This document shows positions 1 through 6,758 of a DNA stretch of 15,942 nucleotides, one piece after another. The stretch's first letter is position 1, and the number at the start of each line of letters is the position of its first letter. The notes beneath the pieces are model-generated. The model did not search any database and had not been told where the DNA came from. It saw nothing but the letters and a program-made list of their open reading frames with translations. The stretch comes from an uncultured Opitutia bacterium (lineage in GTDB: Bacteria > Verrucomicrobiota > Verrucomicrobiia > Opitutales > UBA953). Position numbers and translations under genes: made by a program. The stretch is taken from NCBI GenBank assembly GCA_937875975.1, contig CALEEU010000252.1:1-15942 (forward strand). Direction: 5' to 3'.

Positions 1-816
1 TTCCAGCAGGGTGTGGATATCCTCTCTGGCCGCGTAATGCGCGGTAAGGTCGACGGTTGGGAGAAGAGCGGCGGTCGCGTCTATTCCGGCGGCGCCGGCA
101 ATCTCGCCCGGGCGTTGTTCGCGCCGACTAACTACGGCCACAATGCTCAATACCCAGACGGCGATTACGCGACCCGCGCCCGGATCTGGAAGGAGCAGCA
201 GGATTTCGTCCGCGGCATGACACATTTCCTCCGGACCGATCCGTCGGTGCCTGCGAAGCAGAAGGAGATCGCCCTCAGCGCCGGCTTTGAGAAGGGCGCG
301 TTCGACGATACCAAGGGCTACCCGCATCAGCTTTATGTTCGTGAAGCACGTCGTCTGGTCTCGGATTACGTCGTCACCCAGAAGGACATGGAAGGGCGGA
401 CCAGTCCCGCGGATTCGGTCGGCCTGGCTTCCTACGGCGTCGACGAGTGGCCTTACGCTACCGTGGCTCTCGACGGTAAAGTGGCGCTCATGGGCGGTTA
501 TTACTCCATGCTCTATTTCGAGGATGCGCACCGCGGCATCTACCGGATTCCTTATCGCTCAATCGTCCCCCAGAAGGACCAGTGCACGAATCTCCTCGTG
601 CCGGTCTGCGTCTCCGCCAGCCATATCGCTATGACCTCCATTCGCATGGAGCCCGTCTGGATGATCCTGGGCGAGTCGGCCGGCGTTGCGGCGTCGATGG
701 CCGTGAAGTCAGGCTCGCCTGTCCAGGACGTGCCCTACGCCGAACTTTATCCCAAGCTCCGGGCGCTGACCCAGAAGGTCGACCTCCCGAAGAAAAAAGA
801 GCCTAAGGCGAAGTAG
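1..816 (+). CDS. FAD-dependent oxidoreductase, C-terminal part (5' end outside window)
   Basis: The reading frame is open from base 1, so the gene starts upstream; a GTG at 13 lies inside the frame and is unlikely to be the true start. The visible 271 residues end at TAG 814-816. The stretch from about residue 213 (SIRMEPVWMILGESAG), preceded by a VPVCVSASHIA segment and by RIPYRSIVP, is typical of the C-terminal end of the FAD-dependent oxidoreductase family (FAD_oxidored type) common in Planctomycetes and Verrucomicrobia. In that family this end closes the flavin site, and the N-terminal Rossmann GxGxxG would lie outside the window. The tail is lysine/proline rich (LPKKKEPKAK). The substrate is unknown; family members are often tied to carbohydrate or xenobiotic oxidation, which cannot be decided here. 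The 3' end overlaps the convergent ferredoxin gene by 14 nt. Confidence 0.8.
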   Translation, partial: FQQGVDILSGRVMRGKVDGWEKSGGRVYSGGAGNLARALFAPTNYGHNAQYPDGDYATRARIWKEQQDFVRGMTHFLRTDPSVPAKQKEIALSAGFEKGAFDDTKGYPHQLYVREARRLVSDYVVTQKDMEGRTSPADSVGLASYGVDEWPYATVALDGKVALMGGYYSMLYFEDAHRGIYRIPYRSIVPQKDQCTNLLVPVCVSASHIAMTSIRMEPVWMILGESAGVAASMAVKSGSPVQDVPYAELYPKLRALTQKVDLPKKKEPKAK

Positions 817-1162
817 GCCCAGCGATGCGGAGGTCCGCGACGATCTTTCCGCCGACAAGATGCTCGGTGATGATACGGTCGAGGTTCTCCGGGGTGCACT
901 GGCCGTACCAGACGCCTTCGGGGTAAACCACGGCGACGGGGCCGGCGACACAGACGCGCAGGCAGTCAGCCTTCGTGCGCTGGATGCCGCCTTTCTCTGA
1001 GAGTCCTAGCTGCTTCAGCCGGATCTTTAGGTGTTCCCAGGATTTCGCCGCGAGTTCGCCGCCGCAGCAGGCCTGCTCGGTCGACTTCACGCAAAGAAAG
1101 ATATGCCGACGGGTGGTGGCCAATCCCAACGCCTCGGCTGCGCGGGTGGCGTCCGGGTTCAT
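803..1162 (-). CDS. Thioredoxin-like [2Fe-2S] ferredoxin
   Basis: This is a 119-residue protein of the thioredoxin-fold [2Fe-2S] ferredoxin family (COG3411-like, related to Aquifex ferredoxin and the NuoE fold), a soluble electron carrier or redox sensor. Likely cluster ligands are Cys24 and Cys33 (or Cys32) in LCVKSTEQACCGG, and Cys67 and Cys71 in DCLRVC. The following GPVAVVYPEGVWYGQCTPEN and a HLVGGKIV segment are family hallmarks. I chose the ATG at 1162 because it overlaps the stop of the upstream exonuclease gene as ATGA, which suggests translational coupling; the open frame extends further upstream, but that part lies inside the exonuclease gene. The 3' end overlaps the FAD oxidoreductase gene on the other strand by 14 nt. 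The redox partner cannot be read from the sequence. Confidence 0.85.
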   Translation of the reverse strand: MNPDATRAAEALGLATTRRHIFLCVKSTEQACCGGELAAKSWEHLKIRLKQLGLSEKGGIQRTKADCLRVCVAGPVAVVYPEGVWYGQCTPENLDRIITEHLVGGKIVADLRIAGPTSP

Positions 1163-1833
1163 TCGAACCGCGGGATCAGGCCGTCCTGCTCGAGCTTCAG
1201 GAACAGCTCGCGGCTGAACCAAGCATCGTTGGCGGCGTATTGAATCTGACGTTCATCGAGCGGCTTGGCCCAATTAGAAGTCTGCACTTTCTTCGACTTC
1301 TTCATCTGCAACTGGAGGAAGTGGGCGGCGAGGGCTTGGAGGCCCGTGTTCACCAGGCCGGTCTTCTTCGTGTGATCGGCGATGTCAATAAAGCCGCGGT
1401 CATCAAAGGGTGCGCGGGCACGAAGGTTCTTGACGTCATCACGGACGGCGACGCCGACCTTGGCCTGGCGTTCGTTGCAGAGGACCGGGAAGGCGAGAGG
1501 GATGCCGCCGCAGTGGTCGAGGCGGAAGACGAAGATATGGCGTTCGCCGGCCAGCTGCAGGATCGAGGGCAGGTTATATTCTCCGCGGGTGTGGGACGGC
1601 TTGGTTTCAGTATCGAAGCCCAGCACACGGTCGTGGGCGAGCGAGGCGATGGCCTTGGCGGCGTCCTTCTCAGACTCGATGAGTTCAATCGGTCCGGTCC
1701 ACTCGCCGACGGGCAGGGATTCGATGAAATCTTTTTCGATGCGGATGCCGCCCTGGCCACGTCCGCCCTGGCTGTTGGCTTGGGCTTCGGCGCCCTGTTC
1801 GGCTGGTTCTGGCTGGTTTTCGGACTCTTCCAC
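1159..1833 (-). CDS. DEDDy 3'-5' exonuclease (RNase D / WRN-exo-like domain)
   Basis: A 224-residue protein with one 3'-5' exonuclease domain of the DnaQ-like DEDDy group. Exo I is FDTET (Asp74, Glu76), Exo II is KVGVAVRDDVKNL (Asp133) and Exo III is YAAND (Tyr199, Asp203), so all five metal-binding and catalytic residues are present. There is no HRDC domain, and the protein is much shorter than RNase D (about 370 residues), so it is closer to stand-alone EXD2/WRN-exo-like proteins; whether RNA or DNA is the substrate is open. The first 30 residues are Gln/Gly/Glu-rich and probably disordered. The start is GTG at 1833: the frame upstream reaches a stop without an ATG, and no clear Shine-Dalgarno is visible. 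It is the first gene of an operon with the [2Fe-2S] ferredoxin, overlapping it by 4 nt. Confidence 0.85.
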   Translation of the reverse strand: MEESENQPEPAEQGAEAQANSQGGRGQGGIRIEKDFIESLPVGEWTGPIELIESEKDAAKAIASLAHDRVLGFDTETKPSHTRGEYNLPSILQLAGERHIFVFRLDHCGGIPLAFPVLCNERQAKVGVAVRDDVKNLRARAPFDDRGFIDIADHTKKTGLVNTGLQALAAHFLQLQMKKSKKVQTSNWAKPLDERQIQYAANDAWFSRELFLKLEQDGLIPRFE

Positions 1834-1898
1834 GAGGGGAAGGCAAAGCAGCCACCGCCCATTGGCAACCAGAGACTAGGAAGGGCGGGAAAAAAGCG

Positions 1899-1927
1899 TT
1901 GACCGTGCCCGTGCCGTCACGTTTGTT
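1899..1927 (+). promoter_or_regulatory. Probable sigma-70 promoter of the tRNA-Ala gene
   Basis: A -35-like TTGACC (1899-1904) is followed after 17 nt by TTTGTT (1922-1927), in an AT-richer pocket just upstream of the tRNA at 1944. The -35 match is good and the -10 match is weak; TTGTTT or TTTAAC one to four bases further on would be alternatives. Placement right before a stable RNA gene makes it plausible. Confidence 0.45.
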
Positions 1928-1943
1928 TAACTTCCCATTTAAC

Positions 1944-2019
<76 letters not shown>

Positions 2020-2026
2020 TTCAAAA

Positions 2027-2063
2027 CCGGCCGTCTTCCCTCGGGAAGGCGGCCGGACTCTTT
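2027..2063. terminator. Bidirectional intrinsic terminator between tRNA-Ala and the secreted-protein gene
   Basis: The arms 2027-2040 and 2043-2056 form a nearly perfect 14-bp GC-rich stem (CCGGCCGTCTTCCC against GGGAAGGCGGCCGG, with one G-T pair and a tight CTCG-type loop). On the + strand it is followed by ACTCTTT, ending the tRNA transcript. On the minus strand it is followed by TTTTGA (2026-2021), ending the transcript of the gene that stops at 2084. Confidence 0.75.
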
Positions 2064-2083
2064 GACGGCCATCTGGCCGAGGT

Positions 2084-3067
2084 TCAGCGCAGCACGAAGG
2101 TCAGCAGGGCGCGACAGTCCGTCTGCAGGCGAGCCTCGACGGCGGCGTTTTCGCGGGTGACCTTGCCGATCGACTCGGCGCAATTCTCGAGGGCCTTCTT
2201 GAGGACCACCAGTTCGCTCTTGGAGGCCTTGGCCTCGGGTTTTTCGGCGAGGTCGCCGGCCATCTTGGCGTACTTGTCGAAGATAGCCTTCATCGCCTCG
2301 CGGTCGGCGGTAGAACGACGGAGCATCATCCAAATCGGCTTACCCTTGGTGCCGCCTTCGGCCAGGGTACGCAGGTAGCCGAGGGTGTTGAATGGGCGAA
2401 CCTCGGCTTCGAAGTCTCTCTTGGCCGCGGCCTCAGCGGCCTGGTTTTCTGCTGAGCGGGCCTTGGTCCTGGCGGCCGCGGCTCTAGCTTTCGGGCTCAG
2501 GAGCTTGCCCGTCTTTTCCTTGGGCTCCTCGGCGGCAGGTTCGGCTTTCGGGGCGGGTTCATTCTTGCCGCTAATCTTGCTGGCTCGCTTAAGGTCATCG
2601 TAGCCGGCCCAGAATTGGGTCTCTTCGAGTTGGAATTCCGAGCAGACGATCTCGATTTTATTCTGCGCCAGATTGATGCCCTTGAGGCCGTCCTGCAGGG
2701 AGATGGAGAGAATGGCGAGGAGCGACTTCGTGTCGGTCGCGGTGACCTCCTGGGCGAACGGGTCGACCTCAGCCTCCTTCTTGGTCATTTTTTTCTCAGT
2801 CTTTGCTTCTGACAATAGCAGCTCGCGTTCGGCCCAGACCTTCGGGTTGTTCTTCCTGACCCAGTCGAGGTCGAGATCGTCCCACTGATAGCTCAGCACG
2901 GCATCCGTATCCATGCGCTTCACCATGATGGTGTTCTCGTCCAGCGTGATGTATTCGAAGGTGATGATGGTGGCGTTGCCAGGACGACGCAGCTGGACGG
3001 TCTCGGCGAAGGCCGGGAGGGCGGCCAAGGCGAGGGCGGCGATGAGGATACGGCGGACGAGTTGCAC
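2084..3067 (-). CDS. Secreted protein of unknown function, possible SHD1-like N-terminal domain
   Basis: I do not recognise this as a named family. From the GTG at 3067 it is 327 residues and begins with a clear Sec signal peptide (QLVRRILIAALALAALPAFA, cleavage expected after AFA, before ETVQ). A TTG at 3103 gives 12 more residues, but these are proline-rich and would precede the signal peptide, so GTG is preferred. Neither start has a clear Shine-Dalgarno. The mature N-terminus (about 55 residues, from ETVQLRRPG to LDWVRKNNP) has the rhythm of the SHD1-like beta domains common in Planctomycetes and Verrucomicrobia secreted proteins; this is inference. A central Lys/Ala/Glu-rich stretch (APKAEPAAEEPKEK onward, AAAARTKARSAENQAAEAAAK) looks disordered to helical, and the C-terminal third is predicted to be helical or coiled-coil. 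It is probably periplasmic. It is transcribed alone between two terminators. Confidence 0.7.
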   Translation of the reverse strand: MQLVRRILIAALALAALPAFAETVQLRRPGNATIITFEYITLDENTIMVKRMDTDAVLSYQWDDLDLDWVRKNNPKVWAERELLLSEAKTEKKMTKKEAEVDPFAQEVTATDTKSLLAILSISLQDGLKGINLAQNKIEIVCSEFQLEETQFWAGYDDLKRASKISGKNEPAPKAEPAAEEPKEKTGKLLSPKARAAAARTKARSAENQAAEAAAKRDFEAEVRPFNTLGYLRTLAEGGTKGKPIWMMLRRSTADREAMKAIFDKYAKMAGDLAEKPEAKASKSELVVLKKALENCAESIGKVTRENAAVEARLQTDCRALLTFVLR

Positions 3068-3118
3068 GGTGAGGAGCGTGGGCGAGGGGGGGAGGGTCGG
3101 CAAATCAAGAACACCGCT

Positions 3119-3144
3119 GGAGGCGGAGGGTTGCGGACGCCTCC
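3119..3144. repeat. Perfect 7-bp inverted repeat upstream of the secreted-protein gene
   Basis: GGAGGCG (3119-3125) and CGCCTCC (3138-3144) form a perfect stem with a 12-nt loop. It lies between the terminator of the acyl carrier protein gene and the start of the secreted-protein gene. There is no T-tract, so it is not itself an intrinsic terminator. It could be part of the 5' leader of the secreted-protein mRNA or an operator. Confidence 0.35.
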
Positions 3145-3147
3145 AAG

Positions 3148-3176
3148 CAAAAGACCGCCTTGGGGGCGGTCTTTTG
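3148..3176. terminator. Intrinsic terminator after the acyl carrier protein gene
   Basis: An 11-bp stem, AAAAGACCGCC (3149-3159) against GGCGGTCTTTT (3165-3175), encloses a 5-nt loop. On the minus strand the hairpin ends in a T-run, 20 nt after the stop codon at 3197, so it terminates the condensing-enzyme/ACP operon. The A and T flanks are symmetrical, so it could also work in the other direction, though no + strand gene enters here. Confidence 0.75.
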
Positions 3177-3196
3177 AGGGGGATGGGGTTTAGCCC

Positions 3197-3454
3197 TTAC
3201 TTACCCTTGGCCTCGAACTTCGGGAGGAGGTAGTTGGCGCAGGAATCAAGGGAGGCCAGCTGGACGTAATCAGCTTCCGGGACTTCGATGCCGTGCTTCT
3301 TGCGGAGCTCCATGACGATATCCAGGAAGTCCATGGAATCCAGGGAGAGCTGGTCGCGAAGGCGGACCTCCGGTTTGACGGTGGTCAAGTCCTCGTCCGG
3401 CGCGATGTCGGCGATGATATCGAGAACCACCTGCTTGATGTCGTCCTTGGTCAT
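3197..3454 (-). CDS. Acyl carrier protein (phosphopantetheine-binding)
   Basis: An 85-residue, acidic, helical carrier protein. The phosphopantetheine attachment serine is Ser40 in LSLDSMDFLDIV, corresponding to the DSL motif of AcpP but with Met after the Ser. The downstream VPEADYVQLASLD segment differs from the usual FAS-II AcpP and resembles carrier proteins dedicated to a separate acyl pathway; this is inferred from memory of the family. It follows the condensing-enzyme gene by 33 nt in the same direction, so the two are very probably co-transcribed and the ACP carries the acyl chain for that enzyme. Start ATG at 3454; no strong Shine-Dalgarno. An intrinsic terminator follows. Another AcpP elsewhere in the genome would confirm a specialised role. 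Confidence 0.88.
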   Translation of the reverse strand: MTKDDIKQVVLDIIADIAPDEDLTTVKPEVRLRDQLSLDSMDFLDIVMELRKKHGIEVPEADYVQLASLDSCANYLLPKFEAKGK

Positions 3455-3487
3455 GTTTTCAGGTCTGTTTCAAACGCCAAAACCCTG

Positions 3488-4729
3488 TCAGGCAACCCCA
3501 TATTTCTTAACAATGAGGGCGGAATTGATACCCAGCATGCCGAAAGAGTTGTTCAGGATGGTATCCACCCGGGCGACCTTGATCGGATGGTTGATCACGA
3601 GGCCCGGCATGGCGCACTCGGGGTCTAATTCATCGATATTGATGGTCGGGTGCACCCAATTATCCTCAAAAGAGGGCAGATTGCCTGCTAATTCGAGGGC
3701 GCCAGCCGCCCCCATGCAGTGACCGATGAAGCTTTTGGTGTTGTTGATCCTGGTGTCCGGGCAGTCGGTGAAGACGTTGCGAAGGGCGGTGCATTCCTGG
3801 ATGTCTCCCAGGGCCGTCGCGGTGGCGTGGGTGGAGACGATGTGGATGTCCTGCGGCTTCATGCCGGCGCGCTTGAGGGCCATGTGGACACACTCGGTCT
3901 GGCGCTCAGGGTTGGGCAGGACGGCGTCCGTGGCGTCGGAGTTGATGCACCAGCCGGCGATCTCGGCGATGATGCGGGCGCCGCGGGCAAGGGCGTCATC
4001 GAGACGCTCGAGGACGTAGATGGCGCCGCCTTCGGAGATGACGATGCCGTTGCGGTTCTTGTCGAAGGGGCGGGAGGCCTTGGTCGGATCCTCGTGGGCG
4101 CCGAGCGCTCCTTGGTTCTTGAAGCCAGCGAAGATGCCGAAGGTATGGATGGATTCGGAGACGCCGCCGGCGAAGGCGATGTCCACCTCGCCGAGTTGCA
4201 GCATCTGGGCGGCTTGGATGAGCCCGGCGTTGCCTGCGGCGCAGGCCGCCCCGATGGTGTAATGCGGGCCGGTGATGCCCATGTTCATCGTGACCTCGCC
4301 GGCCGGGTTGTTCGCCACGGTGCGGGGGTTGTGATGGTGGGTCCAGTATTTGGTGTCGTTGCCGAACTGGGAGATGTTGTGAATCTCGTTCTCGGTCTCG
4401 ACGTTGCCGTGCTCGGTGATGCCGAGGTAGACGCCGACGCGGGACTTATCGACCTTATCCCAGTCGAGGCCGGAGTCGCCCAGCGCTTCGCGGGAGCAGA
4501 AGATGGAGATCGACCCGACGCGGGTGCCGATGCGGAGTTCCTTCCGCTTCTGCCATTTGGTGGTATCGAAGTCGCACACGCCGGCGGGGTGCTTGCCCAT
4601 ATGGCGCACGTCGATTACGGCGATACGGGCCTTGCCGGCGAGCAGGTTGGCCCGGAACTCTCCCAGCGAGTTTCCGTTGGGGGCGGTGAGGCCGAGGCCG
4701 GTGATGACGATGCGGGGCTTGGAGGACAT
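3488..4729 (-). CDS. Beta-ketoacyl-ACP synthase II-type condensing enzyme
   Basis: A 413-residue KAS II/FabF-like enzyme catalysing decarboxylative Claisen condensation of acyl-ACP with malonyl-ACP. The Cys-His-His triad is complete: Cys163 in GAACAAGN, His301 in STHATATALGD and His337 in NTKSFIGHCMGAAG, with the conserved Lys332. The N-terminus reads PRIVITGLGLTAPNGNS and the C-terminus NNSFGMLGINSALIV, both typical. Length matches FabF (about 412). The frame stays open upstream to 5167, but that part is antisense to mcsA. I chose ATG 4729 because AAGGA stands 6-7 nt before it; an in-frame ATG at 4744 is the alternative. The ACP gene lies 33 nt downstream. It could be the housekeeping fabF, but no other fab gene is nearby, so I leave the symbol empty. 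Confidence 0.9.
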   Translation of the reverse strand: MSSKPRIVITGLGLTAPNGNSLGEFRANLLAGKARIAVIDVRHMGKHPAGVCDFDTTKWQKRKELRIGTRVGSISIFCSREALGDSGLDWDKVDKSRVGVYLGITEHGNVETENEIHNISQFGNDTKYWTHHHNPRTVANNPAGEVTMNMGITGPHYTIGAACAAGNAGLIQAAQMLQLGEVDIAFAGGVSESIHTFGIFAGFKNQGALGAHEDPTKASRPFDKNRNGIVISEGGAIYVLERLDDALARGARIIAEIAGWCINSDATDAVLPNPERQTECVHMALKRAGMKPQDIHIVSTHATATALGDIQECTALRNVFTDCPDTRINNTKSFIGHCMGAAGALELAGNLPSFEDNWVHPTINIDELDPECAMPGLVINHPIKVARVDTILNNSFGMLGINSALIVKKYGVA

Positions 4730-4792
4730 CTGACGTCCTTCCATCAAGTGACCGCTGGCCATGAAGTCAAACCCCGCTCCCCGCTTGCCCTT

Positions 4793-4802
4793 GCCAATTG
4801 GC
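4793..4802. promoter_or_regulatory. 10-bp perfect palindrome in the divergent KAS/mcsA intergenic region
   Basis: GCCAATTGGC is a perfect palindrome 24 nt upstream of the mcsA start, in the 97-bp gap between two divergent operons. It could be an operator half or a chance match; no clear promoter hexamers can be assigned around it. A CtsR-type direct heptad repeat is not present here. Confidence 0.2.
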
Positions 4803-4826
4803 CCCCTTGCCATTCTCTGAAGGCAG

Positions 4827-5309
4827 ATGTCCCAGCCAATCAAGTGTTCGCTCTGCGAGGAGGCCGCTACGGTCCACCTCTCCCAGGTCGTCCATAGCAA
4901 GGTCACGAAGGTACATCTCTGCGAAGCCTGCGCCCAGAAGGGCGGGGCGACCGATCCGGCCGTCTTCCAGCTCGCTGACGCCCTGACAACCGCTTCCCCC
5001 GCCCCGACGCTTACCTGCCCGAAGTGCGGCTTCACGGACATCGATTTCCGGAAGCGAGGTCGGCTCGGCTGTCCCTCTTGCTGGGAGACGTTCGGCGACG
5101 CCTTGGGCGGCCTGTTGCTCAAGGTGCAGCACGAAGCGTCCCATGTCGGCCGCGCTCCCGCGGGCACCTCGCCCGCCGGTCAACTCCGCCGCCGCCTCGA
5201 CGACGCGCGCCGCGAGATGGAGAAAGCCATCACCGGCGAAGACTATGAAGCCGCCGCGCGCCTGCGCGATGAGATCGCCGGCCTCGAACGACAGCTCGCG
5301 CACTCCTGA
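4827..5309 (+). CDS. mcsA: McsA-like zinc-finger/UVR protein, activator of the arginine kinase McsB
   Basis: A 160-residue protein with four CxxC motifs (Cys7/10, Cys32/35, Cys64/67, Cys82/85) forming two zinc-binding units, followed by a linker and a C-terminal UVR motif (about residues 119-154, RRRLDDARREMEKAITGEDY onward) that forms a helical hairpin. This is the architecture of McsA of Bacillus, which binds and activates McsB and links it to ClpC; there it has about 185 residues. It sits 2 nt upstream of mcsB, which makes the assignment strong. The ATG at 4827 is preceded by GAAGGCAG, a weak Shine-Dalgarno. No ctsR precedes it; the gene begins a two-gene operon divergent from the condensing-enzyme gene. 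Confidence 0.88.
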   Translation: MSQPIKCSLCEEAATVHLSQVVHSKVTKVHLCEACAQKGGATDPAVFQLADALTTASPAPTLTCPKCGFTDIDFRKRGRLGCPSCWETFGDALGGLLLKVQHEASHVGRAPAGTSPAGQLRRRLDDARREMEKAITGEDYEAAARLRDEIAGLERQLAHS

Positions 5310-5311
5310 CC

Positions 5312-6388
5312 ATGTCCTCCGTCGAAGACATCCTTGCCGCCGAAAACGAACTGACGCACCTCCTTGGCGCGCAGCAGGCGGTCGTGCTCAGCACGCGCAT
5401 CCGCCTCGCCCGTAATCTCGACGGAATGCCTTTCCCGGGCTGGGCCAAGGTCCCGCAGCGTAAGGAAATCTCGGACCGCTGCGTCGAGGCGCTCGACGCC
5501 CTGCCGAAATTCCGTCGCGGCCACGTGCTGCGCATGGGCGAACTCGGCGACCGCGATCGTGCCGTGCTCGTCGAACGTCACCTTGTCTCCAAGGAGCTGG
5601 CCGCCGGCAAGAGCGGCGCGGCCGTCATCAGCCGCGACCAGACCTGCTCCGTGATGGTCAATGAAGAGGACCATCTGCGCATCCAGGTCGTGAAGGCGGG
5701 TTGGCATCTCCGCGGCACCTGGCACATCGCCGAACAGCTTGATGACGCCCTGGGCGGCTCGCTGAAACTGGCCTTCTCGGACCGCCTCGGTTATCTCACG
5801 GCCTGTCCGACTAATGTCGGCACGGGCCTGCGTGCCTCGGCGATGGTTCATCTGCCCGGACTCTGCCTCGCGGGCCACATGGACAAGGTCTCTCGCGCGC
5901 TCAACCAGGATGGGCTCGCCGTCCGCGGCTGGCTTGGCGAAGGCACCGAGGCCGCCGGCAACGTCTTCCAGATCTCCAATCAGCAGACCCTCGGTCTTTC
6001 CGAGGAGACGATTCTCAAGCACCTCGGCGGCTGGATCAAGAACGTGGTCGAACAGGAGTGGAACGCCCGCCGCAAGCTCGCCCAGGAAGAAGGCGAGAAG
6101 TTCGTCGACCGTCTCGCGCGCTCGCTCGGCCTGCTCCGCTCCGCTCGCCTGCTCACGAGTTCCGAAGCGATGAACATGCTTTCGCATCTCCGCCTGGCTT
6201 GCGACATGGGTTGCTTGCCGGAAGAACGCCGCCACCTCGTCGATCGTCTGATGATCGAAGGCCAGCCCGCCCACGTGCAGGCACGCGCCGGCCAGGAACT
6301 CGATAGCGACGGACGTGACCGCCGGCGCGCCGCTGTGGTCCGCGAAGCGCTGAAGGATTTCCCCGAAGTCATCCCGCCGACCGCTTAG
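5312..6388 (+). CDS. mcsB: McsB protein-arginine kinase (ATP:guanido phosphotransferase)
   Basis: A 358-residue phosphagen-kinase-fold enzyme that phosphorylates arginine side chains of proteins, in Bacillota marking them for ClpCP degradation. Visible motifs are LSTRIRLARNLDGMPFP near the N-terminus (nucleotide binding), NEEDH (residues 117-121, catalytic Glu), TACPTNVGTGLRAS with the conserved Cys165, and GTEAAGNVFQISNQQTLG. At residues 335-340 stands RDRRRA, matching the RDxxRA motif that forms the phospho-arginine allosteric site in bacterial McsB; this separates it from true arginine or creatine kinases. Length matches Bacillus McsB (about 363). Start ATG 5312, two bases after the mcsA stop. 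The gene ends overlapping rbfA on the other strand by 4 nt. clpC and ctsR are not in the window. Confidence 0.93.
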   Translation: MSSVEDILAAENELTHLLGAQQAVVLSTRIRLARNLDGMPFPGWAKVPQRKEISDRCVEALDALPKFRRGHVLRMGELGDRDRAVLVERHLVSKELAAGKSGAAVISRDQTCSVMVNEEDHLRIQVVKAGWHLRGTWHIAEQLDDALGGSLKLAFSDRLGYLTACPTNVGTGLRASAMVHLPGLCLAGHMDKVSRALNQDGLAVRGWLGEGTEAAGNVFQISNQQTLGLSEETILKHLGGWIKNVVEQEWNARRKLAQEEGEKFVDRLARSLGLLRSARLLTSSEAMNMLSHLRLACDMGCLPEERRHLVDRLMIEGQPAHVQARAGQELDSDGRDRRRAAVVREALKDFPEVIPPTA

Positions 6389-6753
6389 TCTTCCTTCGGG
6401 GGGGTCGTGGTACGATCCTTACGGGTCATCTCGTCCAGCAGGGCCTGGACGCGTGCCACCCCGCCGGTGATGTCATCCTCGGTGAAGAGGATGTCAGGCG
6501 CGTGCTTCATCTGCAGGATGCCGCCGACGGTCGAGCGCAACTCGGTGCGCACGCGCTTCAGGAAGGCGCGGGCCTTCTTGCGGATGGCGTCGTCGCCCGA
6601 GACGGCGTAACCCACGCGGCACTGGCGGAGGTCGGGGGAGACGCTCGCGACGGTGATGGTGATCAACGCGGCTTCGGTCGGCCAGTTCTGGCGCAGCGCA
6701 GTGGAGACCTCGCGCTGGACCAGTTCGGCGACCCGGAGCTGACGTTGGGACAT
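6385..6753 (-). CDS. rbfA: Ribosome-binding factor A
   Basis: A 122-residue single KH-type protein that binds the 30S subunit and is needed for late 16S rRNA maturation and cold adaptation. The N-terminus SQRQLRVAELVQREVSTALR, the central ITITVASVSPDLRQCRVGYAV and the C-terminal PDILFTEDDITGGVARVQALLDEM follow the RbfA pattern. The tail (RKDRTTTPPKED) is short and charged. The ATG at 6753 lies 5 nt after the infB stop, and the frame upstream of it is antisense or overlapping infB, so this start is preferred. It is the last gene of nusA-infB-rbfA. The stop overlaps the convergent mcsB stop (4 nt); truB does not follow. Confidence 0.92.
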   Translation of the reverse strand: MSQRQLRVAELVQREVSTALRQNWPTEAALITITVASVSPDLRQCRVGYAVSGDDAIRKKARAFLKRVRTELRSTVGGILQMKHAPDILFTEDDITGGVARVQALLDEMTRKDRTTTPPKED

Positions 6754-6758
6754 AAGGC

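Noticed and set aside
4745..4780. Minus-strand promoter TTGACT with 17-nt spacing to TTGATG before the condensing-enzyme gene
   Set aside because: The -10 match is poor, and the start point would leave a leader of only a few bases, excluding the AAGGA ribosome site.
3719..4897. 392-codon open frame on the + strand opposite the condensing-enzyme gene
   Set aside because: Gly/Asp/Val/Ala-rich translation typical of the antisense of a GC-rich gene; no domain, and the opposite strand has a full KAS with catalytic triad.
4730..5167. N-terminal extension of the condensing-enzyme frame to 5167
   Set aside because: It runs antisense to mcsA, encodes no KAS sequence, and a good AAGGA stands before the ATG at 4729.
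5243..6274. 343-codon minus-strand frame opposite mcsB
   Set aside because: Antisense shadow; the + strand carries a complete McsB with all motifs.
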